Positions 11,001 to 21,732 of a stretch of 64,000 nucleotides of DNA are shown in pieces. The stretch lies in the NCBI GenBank assembly GCA_023052935.1, contig CM041292.1:31631454-31695453 (forward strand), in the 5' to 3' direction. How positions within the stretch are numbered: the first letter of the stretch is position 1; each line of letters begins with the position of its first letter. The translations under genes and the position numbers were made by a program. A model generated the notes under the pieces. That model had not been told where the DNA came from and ran no database searches. It worked only from the letters and a program-made list of their open reading frames with translations. The DNA comes from Piezodorus guildinii (Eukaryota; Arthropoda; Insecta; Hemiptera; Pentatomidae).

Positions 11001-13893
11001 AGTCAAGCTGCTATTGGAACTTTGGGTAGATACATGGCTTGGTCCAAACTAGTGGAAGAGTGTAAAAGAAATCTCAACACACTCTCCCTGCTAAATAAGG
11101 CCTGAGTTCATTGGGTGTCTCGTCACTTGGGTATTTTAGGCAATGAGAGAGCCGATAGCCTCGCAAAGAGGGGTTTTGCTCAGATACCCTCCACACCCAA
11201 GCCTGTTTGTGAAATAATCCTCAGCTATGCAACGGGTCTGATCAAGGCGGGTGCTGGCTATAGATCCAGGCAATACTGGAAAGCAGCATCATTCTAAGAT
11301 ATTTTTGGAGAGACCCTGCAAAGAGAGAAGCTGTACTCTTCTCTCAATGGACAGTTTCTCTCAACTCTGAGAAGGGTGACAAGAATATAAACTGCTGTGC
11401 AAAAATATTGCATCACTTCTTTATTTTTTAATATCTCATAAAACATTACTTTAATGCTTTCTTTTCTGGCAATTTTATTTAATAAAACTGTTGTGAAGTA
11501 TGTATAAAACAAATTTATAGCATTAAAAATTATCTGGGAAGGGATAAATAAAAACAAACAAACAAATTGACATAAGAAAAATAAAGAAAAAAATGTAAAA
11601 ACATTTAAATGTGGTTAACAATCTTCTAAAAATATCTTGTCAGCCCTCCCCTAGCACGGATTATCTCTCTGAGTTTCTCAGGCATCGAAGAAATAATGTT
11701 CACGAAGACGGCCTGGTCAATATTCTCCCATTCCTCCCTGACAGCTGTCTCCACCTCATCCAGGGTTGTCGGGAGGTTTTGCCGACCTCTGATCCGCCTC
11801 CCTATCACATCCCAAATGTGCTCAATGGGATTGAGATCAGGGCTTCTTGGTGGGATTTCAAAAGTGTGATTCCAACCTCTAGTAGGTATTGTCGGACAAC
11901 ATTCGCCTTATGGGGTCTTGCATTGTCTTGTAAAAAAAGGAAGTTATCACCCACATATGGAGCAAAAGGGATCACGTAATCATCAATTACCTCTGTCAAG
12001 TACCTGTGAGCAGTAAGAGCCCCTCCAGTTATCCTGTGGAGCTCCGTTCATGCCTCGATGCTGATTCCGCCCCAAACCATTATTGAGCCCCTTCCAAAAC
12101 TTAATATGTAAGACATGTTGCAAGCTGCGTACCACTCTTCTCTCCTTCTCCAAACTCTTTCCCTTCCATCAGGTGAGTGCAAAGCGAATCTGGACTCATC
12201 ACTAAACAGAACTCGCCTCCAATCATCTTCTGTCCATTCGGCGTGTTGTCGAGCGAATGCCAGTCGGGAAACTCTGTGTGATCTAGTAAGTAGAGGCCCA
12301 GTTGCAGGTCTTCTAGACGATAAGTTGTTCTCCCTAAGACGCCTTCTAACTGTAGAACTCGAAATTTCAACATTCCTGAATTGGCTGATCAGTCCTCGTA
12401 GCTGATTTCCCGTGAAAGTACGATTTCTCAAGACAGATAGCCGAAGAAATCTGTCTTCTTGAGCAGTAGTTATCCATGGCCTGCCTTGCCCGGGTCTTCT
12501 ACCGTAGCTTCTGATCTCCCTGTGCCTACGAATAACTCTTGAGACTGTGGATTGGTTTACTCTAAGTCGCTGAGCAATTTCACGGTGACTCATTCCAGTT
12601 TCAGAAAACGTCACTATTCTGACACAGTCTGTTTCAGTTAAGTGAGTCTCGGGGTTCATAATTTGCAGAAAAAAGACTCTTTGAAGAAATCACAAGAAAA
12701 AAATTGAAGAAAAAACTTGAAAAGCTATTGTGAATAGGACAAAGGAAAGTTGCATACTGGCTGATTTAGGAGTAATTATCTTCTTTTGGCTTACAGTGTA
12801 GGGTAAAGCCTTAATTCTCTACTTGTGACCTTTGGCATAGACAGTATTATCTAAAAGTATCAAGAGATCAAGTGTAGGAAAATGTGAGTAAAGGAATACA
12901 ATTTTTTTTAATTTAATTTTATCCTGATGCAATATAGGACACTGTCAGCTTAATAAGTACCTCCATTATATGGGGTTGGTAGCCTCACGGAATTGCAGAA
13001 TCTTCAAGAAGGAAGATGAAACTGCCTATCAAGTGATATGAAGTTGTCCAGAGATTGCTAGGATACATTTTTACCATTTTGGAAATGACCGCATTTTAAA
13101 TCCTGAGCTGTGTGAACTGATCAATTTCTAGTTTGGTCTGGGTCACCAAGGCAATATTAGGCCTGTTTTAACAGGATAACGGATGGCGCACAATAAGCCT
13201 GGTCGAGGCTACAGTGCAAAGGATAATAAGGCGGGGAAGAAAAAAGAAAAAAAAAACCTTTGAAGGATATACTATACTAGTTTTTCTCAGTTCAGGGGAT
13301 GAGCACGGTTGATTAATGCTGAGTTAAAAGCACACCAGCGCTGAGACGCCAGCTCGTAATTATTTTATTCCAAATTCTGATCATCTGTGGTTAGTAGGCA
13401 TAATATTTGCCAGTCCTTTGATAAAATGGTCTTCTTTTTTTTTTATACACCCCATTAGTAACAATTTCAGCTACCTTTTGACACATGGGTCATCATTTGG
13501 TAAGTTCTCTGATACATCGTCCTCAAACTTTTTCATTGTGTCAGAGTATTCTCTCAGACTAAAATCATTAGTTTTTAAGCGTCTAAAGCTGTCTTTAAAG
13601 GTTGTTTCTGACAGATTATGCTCTCAACGAGAATTCTGTCTGCTTTAATAACTACATTTCAATGTTGGAAACCAAAATATTAATTTTTTATTACAGCTGA
13701 GTCACCATTGAAGTATACTCAGCATGAGTGGTGGCCACCCGTCGTTGCCAACCAGTTCCTCGAGAATTCTCCCTTTGCTGCAGCATCATCACAGCCCGTG
13801 AACCTTCTTCCAGTTCCCCTGACTCCAGTGACCCCTAAGAGGACCAGCGTTAGAAGGCACAGAGAGGTCAAGTTTGAAGAAAGCAACGTCTGA
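1728..13893 (+). CDS. bves: Popeye domain-containing protein (POPDC/bves family), 3' five coding exons, 5' partial
   Basis: Joining 1728-2054, 7427-7535, 7628-7739, 9792-10013 and 13697-13893 gives one open frame of about 321 codons ending at TGA 13891-13893; all junctions are GT-AG and the phases match. The first exon encodes hydrophobic segments (ALLSAGFFVQAVWSG and the next ~25 residues), the end of the Popeye transmembrane region. The cytosolic Popeye domain follows: FSPLKVSRKHFKEL, then YQFIDSPEWE and FQVTITAEEE, which are the DSPE and FQVT motifs of the Popeye cAMP-binding cassette, then LIGKDITQKLYWLNE. Popeye proteins are known membrane proteins that bind cAMP through this cassette and modulate channels and trafficking in muscle. 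The C-terminal tail (last ~100 residues) is Ser/Pro-rich and poorly conserved. The exons for the N-terminus and first membrane segment are not in the window. The introns hold SINE, LINE and Tc1 copies listed below. Confidence 0.93.
2362..2627 (-). mobile_element. Old, diverged copy of tRNA-derived SINE family 1 (full length)
   Basis: Read on the - strand this aligns end to end with the young copies at 22790 and 33879: a tRNA-like head, with box B-like GGGTTTCAACC, at 2627-2565, then the TCCTAGG-like body, then a tail matching GCTACTGTGGCTAAT. It has many point differences and lies in the first visible intron of the Popeye gene. Confidence 0.75.
3010..3233 (+). mobile_element. 5'-truncated SINE family 1 with target-site duplication
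   Basis: The copy starts inside box B (CCCGCAGGTGGTCC) and runs through to the tail ACGTTAAATAAATAAA. The 12-bp direct repeat ACTTGCATTAAT occurs at 2987-2998 and 3234-3245, so this is a retroposed, recently inserted copy. A short A-rich filler (2999-3009) separates the left duplication from the truncation point. Confidence 0.9.
3862..3970 (-). mobile_element. Possible 3'-tail fragment of the CR1/L2-like LINE
   Basis: The stretch reading TTATTATTCTGGGACAGGGT resembles the 3' tail beside the CR1/L2-like copy at 45 kb (TTATTATTCTGAGACG near 45004). Only the tail is present. This is a weak assignment from a short match. Confidence 0.35.
4746..4782. repeat. (TA)n microsatellite
   Basis: A run of TA dinucleotides in a Popeye gene intron. 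Confidence 0.85.
5290..5650 (+). mobile_element. Decayed LINE 3' fragment with A-rich tail
   Basis: With several frameshifts the + strand reads VLLYESESWSLMTKNCLKQR, then MKYFGRMPYKTWRNRIKHKK. This matches the pattern YGSETW..TK....AEMKFLR..RDRIRN found near the C-terminus of RTE-like reverse transcriptases. An A run at 5632-5649 could be the tail. It is a heavily decayed relic. Confidence 0.5.
7427..7535 (+). CDS. bves: Popeye gene exon with the DSPEW motif
   Basis: The acceptor is TTTTAG (7421-7426) and the donor is GTATGT at 7536. The exon reads LKVSCDNIHLHYINSYQF, IDSPEWEAGH and DELFQ. DSPE is the phosphate-binding-cassette signature of Popeye proteins. The exon ends in phase 0 exactly after FQ of the FQVT motif. 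It is 109 bp and too short to stand out as an open frame alone. Confidence 0.92.
7628..7739 (+). CDS. bves: Popeye gene exon with the second half of FQVT
   Basis: The acceptor is ATTGTAG (7621-7627) and the donor is GTATGT at 7740. The exon reads VTITAEEESLYLCWPKLKLA then RPMLKIILSNLIG. This matches the end of the cyclic-nucleotide-binding fold in Popeye proteins. It ends one base into a Gly codon. Confidence 0.92.
8440..9640 (-). pseudogene. Antisense tract of decayed coding sequence, unknown origin
   Basis: The - strand shows several short interrupted frames with coding-like composition, unlike the intron around them. The clearest (about 9000-8840) reads DFEGYLKERNDPDGRNESED and continues acidic, then KMDKRISRLRQHNK and a stop. 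Another (near 9620-9540) reads EKMDRRLEMEQIVSIRRL. I do not recognise the family. A LINE first-ORF (gag-like) relic is possible. The Popeye intron encloses it. Confidence 0.35.
9792..10013 (+). CDS. bves: Popeye gene exon: end of Popeye domain and Ser-rich linker
   Basis: The acceptor is TTTTTAG (9785-9791) and the donor is GTGAGT at 10014. The exon reads GKDITQKLYWLNEAVGLTG, the last conserved Popeye segment, and then a linker rich in Ser, Thr, Arg and Lys ending SDLLLSD. The exon ends one base into a Thr codon. Confidence 0.9.
10115..10165 (-). repeat. Fragment related to the hammerhead-bearing repeats at 41-42 kb
   Basis: The segment TGGTGGTCAAGAAAAACAAT followed by GAAATAGTCT matches the outer part of the repeat at 41130-41170 (GTGGTCAGTGAAAGAAAAAC and so on). 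The ribozyme-like core is not present. Confidence 0.4.
10630..11388 (+). mobile_element. Non-LTR retrotransposon fragment, RNase H domain (left part, split by Tc1)
   Basis: The + strand encodes a broken RNase H domain: CYTDGS near 10803, then SIFLGKHMSVFQAEL (Glu motif), HTDSQAAIGTL (Asp motif) and GNERADSLAKRG (last motif). This arrangement is typical of RNase H-bearing non-LTR elements (I/Jockey-like). Stops and frameshifts at about 10829 and 11103 show it is dead. The reading frame stops at about 11388 and resumes at about 12936 after the Tc1 insertion. Confidence 0.85.
11389..12936 (-). mobile_element. Tc1-like DNA transposon, inactivated, inserted into a LINE
   Basis: About 1.55 kb that interrupts the LINE and carries a Tc1 transposase relic. 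The 11-bp inverted match ATATTGCATCA at 11405-11415 and TGATGCAATAT at 12925-12935 lies near the two ends. The LINE coding sequence flanks it on both sides with ATATA at each junction, consistent with insertion at TA. Exact ends are uncertain because the terminal repeats have decayed. Confidence 0.8.
11626..12659 (-). pseudogene. Tc1-type transposase pseudogene
   Basis: The frame starts at ATG 12659 (MNPETHLTETDCVRIV). It has a bipartite helix-turn-helix region (MSHREIAQRLRVNQSTVSRV), a GRPGQGRP-like hinge, and the first catalytic Asp in LFSDESRF. GRGSIMVWGGISIEA then runs into an in-frame TGA at about 12049, a likely CGA-to-TGA change. The second Asp motif is intact in a later segment (FLQDNARPHKANVV, about 11930-11890). 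A frameshift then disrupts the stretch that should carry the third (DD34E) Glu, and the C-terminal part (IGRRIRGRQNLPTTLDEVE) reads in another frame to a stop at 11626. A functional enzyme of this family is about 340 residues, and the relic covers nearly all of it. Confidence 0.9.
12937..13257 (+). mobile_element. Non-LTR retrotransposon fragment, 3' end (right part, after Tc1)
   Basis: The frame reads GHCQLNKYLHYMGLVASRNC, then CRIFKKEDETAYQVI, a stop, then CPEIARIHFYHFG. This is the zinc-knuckle-like segment that follows RNase H in I-like elements, so it continues the fragment at 10630-11388. The element ends in an A-rich tail (about 13237-13257). Confidence 0.85.
13697..13893 (+). CDS. bves: Popeye gene terminal coding exon
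   Basis: The acceptor is TTACAG (13691-13696). The exon continues in phase as TESPLKYTQHEWWPPVVANQ, then a Pro-rich basic tail, and ends KFEESNV followed by TGA (13891-13893). Its base composition is clearly higher in GC than the surrounding introns, as expected for coding sequence. Confidence 0.9.
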
Positions 13894-14707
13894 CATCAGG
13901 TTGGAGCACCTCAGCTCGTTGAGCCCGTGTCTATTCTCAAACCTGTAACATGAGCTTCCTAATGTATTCATTTAAAGTCTCCCATCTCTTCTCTATATTT
14001 ATTATCAATATTTCTGTATTTTCAGGTATTTTATTATAAATTATTAGTTAAAGTAATTTTTGGCATTACAATTATGTTTTAGTAATTTATTTTTGATATT
14101 TTCTGTATTAAAAAAAAAATTCCTAAAACTATTTATCAATAAGGGTGTTTCCTCATCGTTTATTGTTTTTATAGATAATGTAGTACATGTGCAGTAATTT
14201 TTTTTTTTTTTTCTTTTTGTCTCAATCTGTAGGAATAGAAAAACTGTACTGCTCTCTTCCTGCCATATTTCTTTGCAAGAAGGGAACATACCTATATTTA
14301 CTACTAAAGCATTCTTACAAATTTATTATTTCCTGTTTATTAAATTCCAGTTTGCTGTTTAATCAATTAAATTAATTTCATATCCTTATCTATATTAATG
14401 ATTTTATTTGTATATTTCTTTGGCAAAGTTAGTTGCCATGAGAATAATGTAAATAACTGAAACTTCCTTTTTCCTCCCTACTTTAAAAACATTTGATGAA
14501 ATATTTAATGAGATATTATTCTAGAAAATTATAATTAACCATTTCAGTACATTTTCTGTTAGATGAACCTTTTTATTTTATTTTTTTAAATTATCAATAT
14601 ATCTTCAATTTATTAATGAAAATGTCTACCTCATCAGGAAAAGACTTTAAAGCCTCTTACACCAGATTTCGGATCTCGACTTCTTTACTCAAATTGAGAC
14701 CAATAAA
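13894..14707 (+). other. Probable 3' UTR of the Popeye gene
   Basis: AT-rich sequence without a conserved frame follows the stop codon. The first variant poly(A) hexamer is ATTAAA at 14107-14112 and the first canonical AATAAA is at 14702-14707. More AATAAA copies occur near 15224 and 15330, so the true 3' end cannot be chosen from sequence alone. Confidence 0.35.
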
Positions 14708-17700
14708 TTTCATATTATCTCGTATGAGGATAAAGTAAATTCTTTTATACTTTAATACTTGTGATAAGAGTGAAATTGTGCTTATTACAATATCGCGATT
14801 GTTGTAAGTAAATTTAGATTAGGCTAATGTAAATATGTTTTTATAAATATCCCTTTGTATTTCAATATAAAAAATTTGAAATAATTTATATATATTTTAT
14901 ATATTTGTATAATGCTTGAGGTATTTTATTATTATACCAGCATTTAGGATTAAGCTTTGTAGGACTTGTAATTTGATTTATTGGTAATTTTCCGTCTGAT
15001 TGTGTAATTGGCCTTAGATTCTGTTCTTGATTTTAGGTGACAGGGTAAGGGTTTTTATTGAGTATGCTTCGATTTAACGATCATAATGATTTGTTTGTCA
15101 CTTTCTTCACATTTTAAAACTGAATGAAGTAAATTGATTTATTGATCGTGGGAAATAGTTTCTATACTCACTGATTTGAATTTTTTAAACTTCAACAGAT
15201 AAAAATTCTGTTCTTTTAAAAACTATAAATAAAAAGGTTCTCGAACATACCTGACAGTTTGAATGATCTAGAGATGAGTGAAGTACACATTACTTGTTCC
15301 CTTTGGTCTCAACTTTTTTAAATACTATAATAAAATAAAACATTTTAAGTATGTTTTGTGTCTTTTTCTATATATGAAGTATCTTTCTATTGGAATTGAA
15401 GGAAAAAAAAACATATTTAATAAAGAAATAATTGAGAACTGGAAGAATAGTTGACTTTAGAATATATTATAGAAGAATTTAGTTAAAGGTGGGGTCACTA
15501 ACGTCATTATACTTTAATAAAGTAACTTACTTGAGTGTGACCTCTTCAATGGCCACATCTCTTACCAAATTCTTCTTTAATACTTATCTGGTAAAGTTAT
15601 TTAAGTATAACTTTTATTTGAAAGGAAGATATAAAGTTTAGCATAAAATTGTATTTTAATTTAACACAAATATAATTGTAATGCCTATGTAATGTGATCC
15701 TTAATTTTTTTTCTTTTTAATTCTTTTATTAGTCTTTCTGATTTATCGTGAATGGGGTCTTCCATTATTGTTATATAGGTTACTTCTATTTAATTTTATT
15801 GTCTATACCTAGTATAAGGTGCTAATTTTTTATTGTTTTTATTCTCTATTTCCTATTAGATCAGTGCAATAGTAGGTGAGTAAGATCAGTGTAATATTTT
15901 TCTGCATAATGGAGTACGATTAAAATTTTTTTTGTGCAGGGTTTATTGATCATCTTTGAGTGTTTATGTCATAGTTCAGAGTATTTGTTATAGATGATCG
16001 TATTCCTTTCTTCATTTGAAATTACATTATTCTAAACAACAATGTAATGATTTTCATTCCTGCGTCATGTGTGGCAAAAAAAGTACATTCATGAAAAGTG
16101 TTTTCAATAAGTTGGATATTTGTGTTCCTGTATTTTTAAAAATAACTTTATTAATGAAATCTACTGTCTAATGGTTATCGATTCCTAATTCATTATAAAT
16201 TTTTGTTTAAAGTAATCTCGACTATGTAAAATAAATTTTGTTTTCTATTACAAGAATGCATTTATCTGTCGTCTTGAATGGTCAACATAAGTATTTACAG
16301 GATCTCTGTAAAGCATTATTTATGTACATAAGTAAAAGAAAAAGCTTAAACGATGAGAAAAGTAATGTATATTGCAATGAAGATACTAAAAATCAGTAAA
16401 AATGTTTATTGTCAGGTTCGAAGCAGTCTGTCAATAAAATTATGTCATTTTGATTAAAAACCAGAGAAAATATTCAGAAAGAATTGAAAACTTTAATTAA
16501 TTTGTGTTTTGCTAATTCAGTCAACTCTTGATGACCCTCCTCCTAATCTCTTCTGAAATTTTGTAGGGTTATGTTTGAGATTTTATTTCTTCATGTCAAA
16601 GTAAGAAATACCTCTACAAATCATGGATTAGGTTCTTCCGTTTTCTAAATTTAAAAACTTCTTTCTTCAATAAAAATGTTCTTCTCATTTCCTATTTCTT
16701 AAATATTTTTAATTATTTTTTTTAAAATGATTTATCATCCCTTTGAAATTTAGTTATTCAGAGTTGGCTGTAAGAACTATGTTTATGGAGATGATGATTT
16801 CCAAAAGTTACTTTAAAAAATGTTTCACAAAATTGATATTATACATATTTTAATTGTTTGGTTTTAGGAACCCGTCATCCAATTTCATCTTTAAAAAAAA
16901 TAAACACACAAGTCCTTTAAAACTTGGTTTGAAAATTGCAGTTTCATTTCTTTGCAAAGCATACTTATTGTAAAAAAAAAAAAACTGTTGTTAATATGTT
17001 TTAAAAAATAAATAAATTTGTTAAATATAGCATTAATGAGAGATTTTCGTGTCCTGTAAAAATGGATAAAGTACCTATTGGAAATTGTCATAGTTATTTA
17101 GAATGGTTTTCTTGATTTTAACATAAAATATTATATTTTAGGTATGAAAATTGTAATTTGTTGTACAGCATAAAGACTAAGCTAATACACTTACAAGCCA
17201 GCACAGGACAATGTCGATTCTTAGGCAGTAAACATTTTTGTGGTAGAGATTAGTGATAAGTGAATTTAAAAACAAATATATTTTAAGTAACACAAAGAGA
17301 CAAGGATTTCTTCATTATTTATTTAATTTTTTTTTTTGATCGTAACTTTGAGTTTAGGTTAAGTACTTGAAAAATATATTTGTTTTTAATAGTTATTGCT
17401 TCCTGTTCTTGTAAAAAAACCTCGAAGGAAGAGTGCCAAAGATCCATTTTGTTAAGAGAACTGCACTGTTTAGCTTAGCTGAAATTAGAGTAAATTTCTC
17501 ATTATTTACTGTCATGTCTGTTTAGCCATGAAATTTTCTAACCCTTTTTACCAGAAACCGTGCATTCTTTCTCTGAGTTTTAAGAAAATTTAATCCTCAT
17601 TGACCCACGATATGAGAATAAATGGAGTCTTATCGGTATCTTAATGTACAGTAAAAATGGTTAGATAGAGTGCCTTGGTGTATTATATTGTCTTATAACG

Positions 17701-18961
17701 ACATTAGTTCTTTTAAATGGATGTTTTTTAGTACCATGATTTTGATGGCGAGTCTCGAAAAAAAAATTTCTCAGCTCAATTAAACAATAAACTACTGGAA
17801 AGAAAGGACTTTTTAAAGCCTCATGTGTGGTTATTTTATGTAAGTGTTGTAGAAAAAAAGATTTAGAAAAAAAAAAACAATGAAAAAAATTATATAACAT
17901 ATATATATTATATATAATTGGTGTTCCCACCTCAAGTTACAAATGTTCTCTGGTTCCCAATAAGATGTATATAAGACTGTATCGGATTGTGACCCAACTT
18001 ACTGTTTATCCTTTACCCTAATGCTTTAAATCCTTTTTATACAGAAGATAGTATTAACAATGTCTATTTATAAAAAAAATATATATTATATGTCAATATA
18101 AACTGCTTATTTTCATAATATATGTTTGACACTAGTCGTTTATATAGAGACAGGCATTACCATCTTTTACCCTGAAGTATTTTATACGATTGTACAAATG
18201 ATTTTTAATGATATAAGAGTTATACAAAAAAAAAAAACCAAGCACAAAGTTTTGCCTACTTGAATCTATAAATATTATCTAATATATCCATTTTAACATA
18301 TATAAATAATAAAGCAGTTGTGTCGATTGGTATGTATACGGCGATTGTGTATACCTGTATTGTACGAAATTTTACAACGAACAGCCGAGTAAAGCTAAAA
18401 CATGTCAAGTATTGAAGAAAAAGTTAAAAAACTATCACTGCAAATCAATGCCTTAAATTGAATCAAAGACTGGATTTTAATAATTCCATTTTATGCTTCT
18501 GCTACTATTTGTAAAAAAGAAAATATTAAAAAAATAAGTGAAATATAAATTAAAGAAGGGTTCTTATTTTTTTTAATTGTTTTGTTTTCTACTTAAGTTT
18601 TTGTTTTTCAGATTAAATAATATTCACTAGCATAGTCATGTAAAGAAAAAAAAAATATAAATATATTCTGAAACATGAGTCTAAAGCATTATTTAGCATC
18701 TATGAACAAAAGGCTGCTTATTGAATTGGAGGGAATAAGTCGATTGAAGATGTATTCTTACAATATTATTGTGATTAGTTATTTATTTAATTGGATTAAA
18801 AAGTATAGTACTGTTCTATTTTAGTTATCTCAGCCATCTTGTTGTCATTTCCACCTGTTATCAACCATATTTTTTTAGCAGTTAGTTGATTAGGGGTCAA
18901 TGAAATTGTATTGTAACAAAGAAACAATTACTTTCTTCTATATACAATGTAGTTATTTTGT

Positions 18962-18964
<3 letters not shown>

Positions 18965-19007
<43 letters not shown>
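18965..19007. repeat. (TA)n microsatellite
   Basis: About 21 TA units, directly followed by T-rich simple sequence. Confidence 0.9.
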
Positions 19008-19011
<4 letters not shown>

Positions 19012-19139
19012 TATTTATTTTTTTATTATTATTTATTTTTTTTTTTTACTGTTTTATATATGCTTAGTTCTGACCTGTTTGGAACCATCAATGTGACTAT
19101 AGTACTCCTAAAACCTATTGTATTCCACCAAGATTTTAT

Positions 19140-19146
<7 letters not shown>

Positions 19147-19224
<78 letters not shown>
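19147..19224. repeat. (TA)n microsatellite
   Basis: About 37 TA units with one interruption (TATTATATAT at the right end). Confidence 0.9.
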
Positions 19225-21732
19225 AACCTTCATTTGTTTCATCATGTTTTCCAATCCTGATCATAACATAAAGTATTTTTTTCATCCCACTGTTTTTCTC
19301 TGGACTAATTAAAAACTAACAAAAAATGAAGGATTATTTTAAAAGAAAAAAACAAACATTGGACATCCTTTCTTTAGATTCTACAACTAAACAATGGACT
19401 TCTTATGATTTGTCTGATAACTTAGAAAAAATTAAGTTAGTCAAATCTTCTTTAAGATAACTAAAATAGATCAGTATCAAAAATACACTGTATATGTTTT
19501 GATTAAAAAACAAATTCTCAAGCCAGTCTTTCAATAACAGATCGAGAAAGTCTTAAAGTTTTATAACAAAGTCTTGTATAAATATATTAACTGGAGCTAT
19601 TTTTTTATCTGTTAGTGGTACAGGTTTTGAGTTTAGTGTGCTGATGGTCTCATTCGGAATGCATGTCTAGCTGTACGTTTCGTTTAACAGTTGTAACAAA
19701 TTTGTTTTAGTAAGTTTGAGGCTGTGTAAAGAATGTTAGGTTATTAAAAAAATAATAACTTTAAAAAGAAAAAAAAAATTGAACTTGAACTGTCCCTTTG
19801 GTTAAACTTGTTTGGTTTTCTTTTCCAGAGAACATAGTCACTGACCTAGCTTGTGTAATTCACAATTTTAGATTTATTTTATGTTTTAAAATGAAAGTAA
19901 TCAATGCATCGATGTAAATAGTTGTAGTATTTCACCAATATTGTTAATTTTAAATGTTCTATATGTGTTAAATTAAGACATATTGGAAGCGTTCCAATAA
20001 TTATCTGTGATGTCGTATCAGTTACGTATTCATATAGAGGCACATGTTAGGTATCAATGTTGTCTATAGAACCAAACTATTGCTGGATCATTATGAGATC
20101 TAATTAATGTTTATAAATATATCTAAGTATAAGTCAAACATACATATCGGTCATTAAATATGTCATTACTAAAAAAAAAAATAAAAACACATTTTTCACA
20201 CTATACTATTGAGTTTTTTCAATTGTTACTCTAATTCTAAATTATTTTTTACGAATTTTTTTTAAGGGGATAGTCCAGAATATTTCTCCCTCATAAGATC
20301 TTAATGTTAATTTTGGGATTAATCTACTTTTTTTTTCATAAAAGTATTATTTTTTTGGGTGGAGGGAGGGAGAATAAAAGAGTTTCATGAAAGTATTTAT
20401 TATTTTTGAAAGTCTCTATTTATTTTTTTCCAATTAATTGTAAATCCTATGGTGATAATTTCTATTTATGTTAGTTATTGAAAACTGTTAATATTCAAAA
20501 TTTATTGGTAAATTAATAATAATATTGGTCTTCTATTATTTCTTTTGCTTCTCTTTAAAGTTTTAATTAGTATCTCCAATTTCGTGATCTAGATAAGGAA
20601 TTGGTTTATTTAAAAAAAAATACCTACTTTTCTATTTATAACAGTTTAAATTTAAATTGGGGATATTTGATTATGTTTTTTTTCCTCTGTTATTCTGTCA
20701 ATGATTAAAAAATTAAGGTTTGGAATTAATTATATTGGCTAAGTGCAGTCTCTCTTTGCATTGGTAGAATTTTGTATTGTTCCATGATTTTCAATAGAGT
20801 TTAGATTTAAGTTATATAATGATCCTAGTTAACATTGAATTACAGTCTTCCTGTCAACAGGAAATGTTGAACTCTTCTTTTCTACAAGGGGGCAAAGAAA
20901 TAGTCACTTTAATAAAGAATATTTTGTATTGTGCTTCAAAGAGTAACTGATGATGATGATTTAAGTTTTTTTTTTTTTTTTTTATAAAAGTTTTGACATT
21001 ATATTTAATGAGCGATATAGTATTGAAACAAAAAAATAATCACATATATGTCTGTAGTTACATGTGTAACCTTTGACAAAACATTATGGTTATTAAAAGC
21101 TAATGTTCTAAAGCATCTTATTTAGGAATTTTTCCATCCTAATGTTTATCTCATTTATTTCAAAGACCATTAAACTACCTGATTTGCTATCAATGAATTA
21201 AATCAGGAAACTCAATTAAAGGTACATAAATCTCTGGGCGGAAACAGGCTGTTCACCAAAATATATTTTTGTTACACATCACCTTTACATAATTCATCTA
21301 CACTTAATTTTTGTTTTATTCACATCACTGTATACATTGCATTTCATCAATTCTCATTTTTAAGTATGGTTATTAGCTTTTTCAGATGTATCCTTTTTTA
21401 TTTCATTACTGATGAGACACATGACTTTTCTTTTTTCCATCTTTCTTTTATATAATGTTATTTTTTAAAAATCAACCGTGCTTCTCGAACGATAGATGTC
21501 TTGCTTCATCTTAAGGGTTCATAATATTCAATATGAATGTTCCATATTTTTCTATTTATTCATTAAAATATCCTTTATTATATTTTATCCTAATTTCTGT
21601 TAACATTTTTAAATTTTCCATTGGAATATAACATTATATTTTCACAATTTTTTGTATCAAAAGATGATGAAATATTTAAAAAAAAAACAATATAGTGTTA
21701 CTAATGATAATTGTTAGTTTATTCATGTAAGG

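Larger units (their letters stand above)
14708..21732. other. AT-rich intergenic DNA without recognisable genes
   Basis: About 7 kb with very high AT content, many poly-A/T runs and two long (TA)n tracts. I found no conserved frame, tRNA-like head or transposon protein on either strand. Part may be alternative 3' UTR of the Popeye gene. Confidence 0.5.
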
